Of a DNA stretch of 15,854 bases, positions 1 to 10,000 are shown piece after piece (within the stretch, counting starts at the first letter, position 1; every line of letters begins with the position of its first letter). Origin of the DNA: Nitrospira sp. (GTDB taxonomy: Bacteria > UBA9089 > CG2-30-40-21 > SBAY01). The position numbers and the translations under genes are program-made. Below the pieces are notes generated by a model that saw only the letters and a list, made by a program, of their open reading frames with translations, was not told the DNA's origin and made no database searches. The stretch lies in NCBI GenBank assembly GCA_005239945.1, contig SBAY01000257.1:1-15854 (forward strand). Direction: 5' to 3'.

Positions 1-100
1 ATCTATTTTCCCCAATTTCCAATTTCTGCAAGAAATCATAAGAAAAACGATAAAAATGAACTGTTCCCTATCTATCAAATCACCTGTGACAGAGCACTAG

Positions 101-140
101 TTTTTCTCTGTTTCTCCGCGACTCTGCGGTAAATTTCCTG
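101..140. repeat. Degenerate short intergenic repeat downstream of rplT
   Basis: The stretch just past the rplT stop contains quasi-repeated blocks ctctg, ctccgcg and ctctgcgg, with a small possible stem (ccgc at 116-119, gcgg at 126-129). Its phrasing resembles the 'ctctgtgtctctgcggt' type of intergenic repeat that recurs in many environmental bacterial genomes; that resemblance is from memory and was not searched. There is no T-tract after the stem on either strand, so it is not a convincing terminator. The rest of 1-145 shows no gene. Confidence 0.4.
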
Positions 141-145
141 AACAC

Positions 146-496
146 TTATAGATTTTTTTGAGCTAACTGAATTAACTTATCAAAGGCGTTTTTATCCCGG
201 ACAGCCAGATCGGCCAAGATTTTGCGATTCAACTCCGAGCCTGCATTTTTTAATCCCTTGATAAACTTGCTATAGGAAAGTCCATATTCTCTAACCGCGG
301 CATTTATCCGAATAATCCAGAGGCCACGAAATTCCCTTTTCCTGACCTTACGGTCCCGATAGGCATAAACTCCTGCCCGAATTACCGCCTCTTTAGCTAA
401 TTTATACCAGCGATGTCTGGCACCCCAGTAGCCGCTGGCTAATTTCCTTATTTTATTCTTTCTTCTTCTTGTCGCAACATTAGTAGCAACTCTCAT
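146..496 (-). CDS. rplT: 50S ribosomal protein L20
   Basis: L20 binds 23S rRNA early in assembly of the large ribosomal subunit and in many bacteria also represses its own operon. The 116-residue product is close to the usual length (about 117-120). It shows the family pattern: a very basic N-terminal tail with RRRKNKIRKLA, then GYWGARHRWYKLAKEAV, then YAYRDRKVRKREFRGLWI.RINAA, and a globular C-terminal half with YSKFI.GLK and LADLAVRDKNAFDKL. The start is supported by an AAGGAGG ribosome binding site at 508-514, 11 bases upstream of the ATG. It lies downstream of rpmI on the same strand with a 121-bp gap and is presumably co-transcribed with it. The gene often found next (pheS) would lie beyond the left edge. 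Identification is secure. Confidence 0.97.
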   Translation of the reverse strand: MRVATNVATRRRKNKIRKLASGYWGARHRWYKLAKEAVIRAGVYAYRDRKVRKREFRGLWIIRINAAVREYGLSYSKFIKGLKNAGSELNRKILADLAVRDKNAFDKLIQLAQKNL

Positions 497-522
497 TTAA
501 ATTCAAACCTCCTTTTCTTTTA

Positions 523-599
523 GCCACAAAGCCACAAAGGCACTCAATTGCACTAAAAATTTCCCTTTGTGGAATTTTGTGTTCTGGTGACTTTGTGGC
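523..599. repeat. Nested inverted repeat between rpmI and rplT
   Basis: Two inverted pairs share one sequence theme. The outer pair is GCCACAAAG (523-531) with CTTTGTGGC (591-599). The inner pair is CCACAAAGG (532-540) with CCTTTGTGG (564-572). All stems are perfect 9-mers, so the transcript between L35 and L20 could fold into a two-part stem. The motif gccacaaag is itself tandem (523-531 and 531-538), typical of dispersed 'ccacaaag' repeats. It could be a neutral repeat insertion, or it could affect rplT translation or mRNA processing; the sequence does not decide. Confidence 0.7.
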
Positions 600-617
600 A
601 TGTCTTCATCTTTACAA

Positions 618-815
618 TTATTTATACGGAATTAGTTTTTTAATCTTTGGTTTATCTTCGTCACTAACAAAACCTGCTGAGCGTAAATTGCGTTTTTGGT
701 CCATATTTTTATTTGTAAGAAAATGTCCGGCATAGGCTTTTTCCCGCTTTATCTCTCCCTTAGCCGTAACTTTAAATCTCTTTGCCGCTGATTTTTTAGT
801 TTTTAACTTAGGCAT
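618..815 (-). CDS. rpmI: 50S ribosomal protein L35
   Basis: L35 is a small basic protein of the large ribosomal subunit. The 65-residue product has the family's opening MPKLKTKKSAAKRFKVT, a basic middle, the QKRNLR core and the typical ending KLIPYK. The start is fixed by the conserved N-terminus and by a strong AAGGAGG site at 823-829, seven bases upstream of the ATG. The gene is first in a two-gene rpmI-rplT operon read leftwards. In many bacteria infC (translation initiation factor IF-3) precedes it; here the upstream neighbour is instead a divergent gene for a giant secreted protein. The leader from the predicted promoter is only about 25-30 bases. Confidence 0.97.
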   Translation of the reverse strand: MPKLKTKKSAAKRFKVTAKGEIKREKAYAGHFLTNKNMDQKRNLRSAGFVSDEDKPKIKKLIPYK

Positions 816-822
816 TAAGAAT

Positions 823-829
823 CCTCCTT
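823..829 (-). promoter_or_regulatory. Ribosome binding site of rpmI
   Basis: Read on the minus strand this is AAGGAGG, a full anti-16S match, with seven bases between it and the rpmI ATG. Confidence 0.85.
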
Positions 830-848
830 ATTTATTCCTTTTTGTTAT

Positions 849-877
849 AGTATACTAATCAAAGGGATATTTGTCAA
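849..877 (-). promoter_or_regulatory. Sigma70-type promoter of rpmI-rplT
   Basis: On the minus strand a perfect -35 TTGACA (872-877) is followed after exactly 17 bases by the -10 box TATACT (849-854), one mismatch from TATAAT. Transcription would begin near 842, giving a leader of under 30 bases that contains little more than the ribosome binding site. This is a strong, probably constitutive promoter, as expected for ribosomal protein genes. Confidence 0.85.
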
Positions 878-922
878 GAAAAATTATTTCGTTGTCATTC
901 AAGATGCATAAAACCCTTCCTT

Positions 923-952
923 TAATCTGTGAAATCTGTGTAATCTGTGGAT
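923..952. repeat. Short tandem aatctgtg repeat
   Basis: Three consecutive near-copies of a unit of 8-10 bases are visible: aatctgtg (924-931), aaatctgtg (932-940) and taatctgtgg (941-950). It lies between the two divergent promoters. It resembles the 'aatctgtgtaatctgtgg' family of dispersed intergenic repeats seen in many unrelated bacterial genomes (recalled, not searched). No regulatory role can be claimed from the sequence. Confidence 0.6.
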
Positions 953-986
953 TCTTATGTCTGAATTGAAATTATCATATTTCCCA

Positions 987-1015
987 TTGCTAAAACAGAA
1001 AAAATGTGGTATAAT
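987..1015 (+). promoter_or_regulatory. Extended -10 promoter of the giant gene
   Basis: The sequence has a perfect -10 TATAAT (1010-1015) preceded by TGG (1007-1009), giving an extended -10 element, and a -35-like TTGCTA (987-992, four of six matches) with a 17-base spacer (993-1009). Predicted transcription start is near 1022, about 25 bases before the ATG. It is divergent from the rpmI promoter; the two -35 boxes are about 110 bases apart. Confidence 0.75.
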
Positions 1016-1032
1016 AGAAGTAAGAAGTAAAT

Positions 1033-1037
1033 AAGGA
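1033..1037 (+). promoter_or_regulatory. Ribosome binding site of the giant gene
   Basis: AAGGA lies nine bases before the ATG at 1047. Together with the signal peptide that begins at this ATG, it fixes the start codon. Confidence 0.75.
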
Positions 1038-1046
1038 CTTAGACTT

Positions 1047-4000
1047 ATGAAGAAAAAACTCTTTGCGGGCATTTTTATGATTCCTATTGTCTTCGGAATA
1101 ATCAGCCTGGGTGAGGCAAGTATTCCTAAGGAAATACGAACAACAAATGTTATGGATAGTCAAATCACCCTGTCCTGGATAACAGATGTTGCGGAAACCT
1201 GTGCGGTAAATTATGGACAAACCCCTGCCTTAGGTCAAACCGCTTATGATACGCGTGGCCAAAATATGATTGATGATACCCATTATGTCAATATCACCGG
1301 ATTATCCCCTGAAACCTTGTATTATTTTGAGTTGGTCTCAGGGGCCACGGTTGACAACAATAATGGTGTCTATTACCAGTGCCGAACAGGGACAAATATT
1401 AAACCTACCGGGCTTGATTATGTCTTTGGGAAGGTATTTAAATCCGATGCCCAAACTTATGCGACAGGAACAATTGTTTATTTTAAACTTAGCGATACAG
1501 ATGCAAAGGGTCGTCCGGGAGAATCTGCGGTTTGGTCTGTTCTGGTGGATGTTAATGGCTATTGGTCAGAAAACCTGGTTAACATAAGGACTCAAAACCT
1601 AAGCGAATTTTTTGACTATTCTGTTAATGGTGGAGATAGACTTGTTTTATTTGCCCAGGGCTCAAAGGATGGCACGGCTACCTTAACCGTGGCTACCAAC
1701 CAGGACTCGCCCGCACCGGATATAATCCTTTCCACCGACCATATCAAACCCTCAGCTATTGATACCCTTGAGGTCAAACAAGTTACCTCTAATTCGATTA
1801 CCTTAAAATGGTTTGCTCCAGGGGATGACGGAAACCAGGGACAGGCATTTCTATACGATATTCGTTGGTCACTCTCACCAATAACTGAAGCTAATTTTGG
1901 AACTGCCTCACAGGTTCCAGGAGAACCACTACCCGGGACCGCTGGAACGCAACAGGAATTTAAAATCCCCGGTCTCTCCCCCAACACACTTTACTACTTA
2001 GCCATAAAAACCCGGGATGAGGCGAATAATTGGTCTGATTTATCCAATGTTGTCTCAGCAAAAACCCCACCGCCACCCAATTCGATGTTAGAGTGGACAG
2101 GAGAAAATAATTTTGTCAATGATGGTTTAAGATTAGACTTTGGCACATCAGGCACTAACTTCGTCTATATGGTCAAATATATTCATCCGCAGAATCTCCC
2201 GCCAGCCAAAGGAGAACCCAAAATAATCCTTTACAAAGGGACAACCCCCCTGGGAACCTATTCTATGACTTATGTCAAAGGCTCCTTTTCTACTGGGGCA
2301 ATTTATACCTATTCAAAGGTTTTCCCGGAAAACGGGGAGTATAGTTATAAATTTTATGCCCAGGGAGCAGAAGGTGAAGCTATTTTTTTAACCAAAGGAC
2401 CAATCGTTGCGGATAGAAACAACGGAGTGCGGGTAACCAATCAAACAGATGCCCAATGGACGGTTTCATGGATTACCTCACAACCGGTCACAGGTTCAAT
2501 AAAATACGGTGTCAATCCACTTTCATTAAATATGACCGCGTATGATGATCGCGGGGTAGGATTTAACGGTAAAACACACCAGGTAACGGTAAAAGGGTTA
2601 AGCCCGGAAACGGTTTATTATTTTGATGTTATTTCAGGGGGGGTAGTGGATAATAATTATGGCAACCACTACACTGCTTTAACAGGTAAGTCATTTATTA
2701 GCTCAGGCATCGATATGGTCTATGGAATGGTAAATAAACAAGGTGGACAATCAACGGCTAATGATACCCTTGTCTATCTTACCTTAAAGGATAATGATGG
2801 CCAGGGTAGCCCGAATATCTCGGCCCCTATCTCGGCATTGGTTCAGGAGAATGGTTACTGGATGGTGGATTTAGTTAACCTGCGAACCATAGATTTAACT
2901 GCACAATTCAAGTATTCCTCTACAGCGGATGAACTTTATTTATTTGCCCATGGTGCTGATAAAGGGATTGGCAGTGAAATAATTGCTACCAAAGATGATT
3001 CGCCGGCATTATCCATAGAACTTTGCCGGGATGTAATTGCCCCAGCATCAATCACTACCTTAGAGGTAATAAAGGCAGGGATAGGTTCTATTACCTTAAA
3101 ATGGCAAGCGACCGGTGATGATAAAAATATTGGGCAGGCGGCAATTTATGACCTTAGATACGCAACCTTTACTATTACCGAATCACCCTGGGGGTTGACC
3201 GAGGAGGTGAAATCAGAACCAATCCCGGCAAATAGCGGCACCTTTCAACAATTCATGGTTACAGGACTTATGCCGGCAACTACCTACTATTTCGGACTAA
3301 AGGTAATCGATGAGGTCTGGAATATGTCTGAGTTATCCTTAGTGGTTGAAGGCTCAACTACACCTGAAATAAAATATAATCCAGTGCTTGAGTGGGTAGG
3401 TGAAGGAGAATATCTCAAAGATGGGGTTTTCCCCGACACCGGTAATATCGATAGGATGTTCACTTTCTGTGTGAAATATATTGATCTGGATGGTGATGCA
3501 CCACTCCCAGGTGAGCCAAAGGTAATTATTTATAAAGACGCAATACCTATTGGAACATATTCTATGGATTATGTTCAAGGCACGGCCACTACGGGTGCAG
3601 TCTATAAATTTTCCCGATTTCTTCCTTCCCCAGGAACTTATGCCTACCGATTTTTTGCGGCCACTGCCTCCGGCACGGCTACCCTTATCCAACAAGGCCC
3701 CATAGTTAGCGGTATTCCCTATTATGAAACGAATATCACCGGTTCCCAATTCACTATCTCCTGGACATCCAGCAAACAGGAAATCGGCACGATTAATTAC
3801 GGCACCAATCCTAATTCCTTGAACCTGTCCGATTTTAACGACCCGGAGCTAAATTATTCAGATACTCTACATCATATCACTATTACCGGGCTAAACGCTA
3901 ATACCTTGTATTACTATGATGTGGTTAGTGGCGGTCTGGTTGATAATAATAATGGTTTTCATTATGTTGTCAGAACAGGGGCAGATATTATTCCTAAACC

Positions 4001-7000
4001 TGAAAACCGTTTAGTTCAAGGAGAGGTGTATAAACAGGGTCGGCTTGAATATGCAGACAGCGCCATTGTCTATATTCAATTAGGGGATGTGGATAAACAA
4101 GGTGAGCCAGGTAGTTCTGCCCTGGCATCGGTTCTGGTTACAGGTGGACAATGGTTTTATAATCTGGTTAATCTTAGATGCGTTGATGGAGAATCATTTT
4201 TCGATGACTATACGCCGGATAAGGATAATCTTTATTTATTTGCCGAAGGCGGGCTTGAAGGCACGGATACACAAACCATTTACCCAGTCGATGGTAATCC
4301 ATCACCATACATGGAATTATCGCGTGATATTACCTCACCCGGCACAACAACCTTATTTGCCACTAAGACTACGGCTGTTTCAACAACCTTAAAATGGATA
4401 GCACCAGGTGATGATAATCACTCAGGCACAGCAACGATGTATGATGTCCGCTATTCTACCGGGGTAATAAATGAAGATACCTGGGTAACTGCCAGACAGG
4501 TGGACAATGAACCATTGCCCGAGGTAGCCGGTAGTTGGCAGCAAGTTACCCTTAGCGGATTAAACCCAACCACGCTTTATTACCTTGGTTTAAAAACCAT
4601 AGATGAGGCGGGTAATACCTCATTACTTGCCATTGCCACCATAACCACTACTTCGCATCCACCGCCAATGCTCAAATGGACAGGTGAAGAGGGATATATC
4701 GAGGATGGATTGGAGCCACAAGACGGTTCTGATGAAACGATATTTACCTATAAAGTGGCCTATTTTCATGAGACTAATTTTCCCCCGGCTGATAAATTCC
4801 CCAAACTACATATTCTGAAATTAGGCAAGGAATTAAACGATAGCCCTTATGATCTGCAGGAGGTTGACCGTAATGATACGGATTATACCGATGGCAAACT
4901 CTATAAATACCTTAAAACCTTTTCCTTGCCTGGCACATATACCTATTGGTTTGAGGCTAAAGATAGCCTTGGTGTTACGGCTAAAGGGACACCTACCCTA
5001 CCATCTTCTGGCCCCTCGGTTGGGAGAATACCTGTTTTGACCTGGACTAACGAGGCAGGTTATAAATTAGACGGACTTGAGCCAGAGGCAGGTAGAATAG
5101 GAGGCACCTTTACCTATCGAATAAATTTTACCCATATTCAAAATATCCCACCGGCACAAGGGTATCCAAAGGTATATGTCTATTTAGGTGCTAACCAGAT
5201 TCAAGGTAGCCCATTTCCTATGGAAGAAGGAAATCCTCAAGATACTGATTGGACAGATGGGAAGATTTATACCTGTTCGATTCCATTAATTACAGCCGGG
5301 AAATACTATTACCGATTCGAGGCAAAGGATATGAATGATTTTATGGCCGAGGGTGAGCCAACTCAGACTAAAACAGGGCCTCTCGTGGCCAAAGCACCAA
5401 TTTTAAATTGGGTGGAGCAAGGAGGATATGGAACTGATGGAGTTGAGCCAAATACAGGCATTAATACTACCATATTTACCTATAAAATCCTGTACAGAGA
5501 TGCGGACAATACCCCTCCTGATTCGTCTTCTCCAATATTGTATGTCTTGCGAGGCGGAGAGGTGGTCTATCAAAAAAAACTCTATCGAGAAAGTGGAGAT
5601 AATTATGTGAATGGCATGGTCTATATTATCAAATTACCTCTTATCTTTGCCAGCGATTATTATTCCTATTATTTTGAGGCTAAAAATACACTGGGTATCT
5701 TAGCCATAGGCACGCCAACAACGATTTCTCCAGGACCCTTAGTTACCGGTCCAAACTATCCACCCCGACTATTCTGGGTTGGTAATCAAGAATATCTTCT
5801 GGATGGTCTTAACCCTGAAACGGGTAATCCTGAAACGATATTTAATTATTGTATTAAATATTCTGATTTGAATGCCGACCCACCTCAAGAAGGATACCCC
5901 ATACTTTATGTCTATAAAAGTGGTGCGGTCATTGGGACAAGGGCGATGAATTATCTTTATGGGTCATTTACCTCAGGTGCCGTCTATGGAGCAACCTATA
6001 CCTTTAAAACAACCGGCATTTATCAGTATAAGTTTGAAGCCAGGGATAAAAAAGGTCTGCAGGGCTTTACCGCTTTAAAATCTGGTCCCACAGTCAGTAA
6101 TGCCCCTCTATTAGCCTGGTTCGGAGGGGAAGGATATAATTCCGATGGATTGGAGCCAGAGGTAGGCACGGTCAATCTAACTGCCTTTACCTATAAGGTA
6201 TCATATAAAGATATAGATAACGACCCTCCTGATAATCGTTATCCTGTGATGCATATATTTAAAGATGGCCGGAGTATCTTGGGTAGTCCTTTTAAAATGG
6301 AGGAAATAGACCCAAATGATGTGACCTATACCAATGGCAAAGGATATAAATTAACTAAGGTTTTTGACCAGGCAGGTTCATTTACCTATCGATTTGAGGC
6401 GTATGATTGTCTTCGAGTTCCTGCCCTGGGTAGTCCAACAAATATATTTTCATCCCCGCATGTTAGAAGTATTCCTACCCTGAATTGGACCTCTGAGCCA
6501 GGTTATGTCTCTGACGGGCTTGAACCTGAATCAGGTGATAAGGAAACAACCTTTACCTGGCGGGTTAATTATACGGATATGGATGGTGATGCACCACTTT
6601 TAAACTATCCCGTCGTTCATATTCTAAAAGGAGGTCTGGAGATTGAGCATAGCCCATTTATCTTAAATGAGGTGGATACCAATGATGTCAATTATAAGGA
6701 TGGGAAATTATTTACCTATTCAAGTTCATTGGCCGATGTGGGCACATACGCATATTATTTTGAGGCGTGTGATTCCCGCAACATTCAAGCCACAGGAACG
6801 GCTACCTTACTTAAGAATGGACCCTCAATAATTGGCTCACCCATATTAACCTGGGCTGGAACACAGGGTTATCTCAGTGACGGGATTGACCCGGGGACAG
6901 GCACATACACGAGAACTACCTTTATCTATAAGGTGCGTTATCAAGACCCTGAGGGTAATCCCCCGGCATATAACTATCCAAGGGTGCATATCCTTCTTGG

Positions 7001-10000
7001 TGGTGCACAGGTATTTTATGGTGGACAAGCAATGTATATTAAAGAGGGCAATGATTATAAAGCAGGGGTTACTTATAGCTTTCCAGTCACATTTTCAATC
7101 GGTAGCAGACATTACACTTATTATTTTGAGGCAGAAAATATCAAAGGAATAGCCGCTATCGGTGAACCTACTTTAGAACATGATGGACCTATAGTTGATG
7201 GACATAATTTTAAACCAGTCCTACTCTGGTCACCCAATCCAGGTTTTATCTCAGACGGTTTGGACCCGGCGGTCGGCACACCCGGGACTAAATTTACTTA
7301 TCAAATACGCTATATGGATGGAAATGGCGACCATCCTGACAATAATTATCCCTTAGTCTATATTTATAAAAATGCGGTTTTAATGGCTACCGTAACCATG
7401 AATCTTGTTTCCGGAAATTTTCTTGAAGGGGCAATTTATGCCTATTCTACCTCCCTTACGGAAAAAGACCAGTATCAATATCAATTTGGAGCCCAGGATG
7501 AATACGGAGGAGAGGTATTATATCCCCCATCTTCTTTTATGTCAGGGCCAAAGGTTAGCGGTTGTCCAAAATTAGACTGGTTTGGACAGGAAGGATTTAT
7601 CGATGATGGGCTGGAACCGGAAATGGGAACTATGGACATTACCTTTACCTATCGCGTCATTTATTCTGATGAGGATAACGACCCTCCCTTAACAGGATTT
7701 CCTAAGGTACAAATCCAAAAAAACGATGTGGATGTCCTCTACACCCAGATGCTTGAGGCAGACACTCAAGATAAACAATATACTGATGGTAAGGTTTATG
7801 AGTATTTTTACCAATTTGCCGGTCCAGGGAGATACATCTATCGCTTTGAGGCTAAGGATACCAGTGAGCTCTATGCCTTGGGCAGTCCAACTATTTTTCA
7901 TTCTGGACCAGATGTTACCTCTATCCCATCCTTAACCTGGGTAGGTGTAGGTGAATTTATGACGGATGGCTTGGACCCGGCGGTCGGCACACCAGGAATC
8001 AAGTTTACCTTCAGGATAGTTTATCAGGACCATGGCAATCTGCCACCAGGGACAGGCTCACCCAGGGTCAATATCCTCTTGAATCATCAACCTTACATCT
8101 CCTTTGGGATGCAGGAAGAGGATATATTCGATGATGATTGGACTGATGGTAAAACATACAAAATAGCCTGTTTGCTTCCCTCGGGTAGCTATACCTATAA
8201 ATTTGAGGCAGAAAATATTTATGGGGCAAAGGCAATCGGTCAACCTGTTTCCTGGGAACAACCTGGACCACTGATAAGTAATGTGCCTTTCTTGACCTGG
8301 GTCGGTCAAGGAGACTATGTCCAGAGTGGGGTGAGTCCTCCACTTGGAACAATGGGCACGGAGTTTATTTATATGGTTGATTATACAGACATGGATAATG
8401 AACCACCGTTAAATGGTTTTCCTAAGGTAGAGATTTCATGTAATGGGCAAAAAATTTCAAATAGTCCGTTTACGATGGTAGAGGTTAGTTCGACAGATAC
8501 GACTTATACCAATGGAAAACGATATAAATTGGCTAAGTATCTACCTGCGCCAGGGACTTATTCATATCAATTTATCGCCCGGGATACTAATGGTTTTTTT
8601 GCCACTGGTGAGCCAACAACCCAAAGGACAGGACCATTATTTATTGATGTACCTGTCCTGGAATGGGTTGGGCAAGAACCGTATTTAGAGGATGGAGTGA
8701 ACCCGGGCAGTGGCACGACAAATAGTTTTTTTACCTATAAAGTCAAATATAGAGATGTCAATAATTCTCCACCGACACCTGGTTATCCCAGGCTCTACAT
8801 ATTAATCGATGGGGTAATATCTCCTTTATACCCAAATGGTGTCATGATGCGTCCAGAGGGGGTAATTGACTATCAAAAAGGGGTAATCTATCTCACCAAT
8901 CCGATAAGATTACCTATGGCCAGCACAAAATATAGCTATTATTTTATAGCCAAAAATGGACAGGGCAAAATAGCAAATGGGACGCCGACCACCAGACAAT
9001 TGGGACCTGAGGTAACAGGTCAGAATTTAAGACCTATGCTGATGTGGGCTAACCAGCCGGGATATACATCTAATGGTTTAGAGCCTGAAGCCGGGACATC
9101 AGGAACAGAATTCACCTATTTAATCATCTATAAGGATTTAAATGGTGATGAGCCTTACCCGGGTTATCCACTTCTTCATATCTATAAAGACCAAATTTTT
9201 ATAGGCACCTATACGATGGAAAGGCAATCCGGTACTTTTAGTAGTGGGGCATTGTATCGTTATAAAATCACCCTAATGGAGAATGGAAATTATAAATATA
9301 AATTCGAGGCAAAGGATAGCAAAGGGGCTGATTGTCTTTCATCTCCACAAACCTCCTTTATCCCGGGTCCAGGGATTGGCAATCCACCGCAATTACAATG
9401 GCCTGGAACAGGTGATTTTCAATCAGACGGGTTGAATCCGGAAACAGGCGTAGCCAATGAAACAATCTTTACTTATAAGGTTAAATATCAGGATAATGAA
9501 AATGACCCGCCCGCAGACGGGTATCCTAAGGTTCATATCCTTAAAAAAGGTATGGAGATAGAAAATAGCCCATTTCAACTTACACCAGTGGATGGGAGTG
9601 ATAAAGATTATCGGGATGGTAAAGAGTATCAATATTTCAAGAAATTAATCTTTGCAGGCACTGATTATACCTATTATTTCGAGGCAAAGGATACCTATGG
9701 GGTTTATGCCGCAGGAACACCTACAACAGCTATAACAGCACCAAATGTAACCAGCGAGCCAATACTTAACTGGATAAAAGACTCCCCTGGTTATATGGAG
9801 GATGGATTAGAACCTGAATTTGGGACACCAGGAACGAGTTTTATCTATCGAATCTCGTATGTGAATACGACTAATGAACCACCAGGCACAAATTCACCAC
9901 GACTACATATCTTTAAACTCGGTGTTGAAATACCCGGTAGCCCATGGACTATGGTTCAAGAGGGCCCGGATACAAATTACGAGGACGGTAAATTATATTC

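Noticed and set aside
51..66. Possible terminator of rplT (gaac-t-gttc followed by a T-rich minus strand)
   Set aside because: The stem is only four base pairs and lies 80 bases past the stop, too weak to call.
990..1220. Minus-strand 76-codon frame over the start of the giant gene
   Set aside because: It covers the promoter and signal peptide of a well-supported gene and has no recognisable features of its own.
1616..1987. Minus-strand 123-codon frame inside the giant gene
   Set aside because: It is antisense to conserved Fn3 coding sequence; similar shadow frames recur along the repeats and none shows a start signal or domain.
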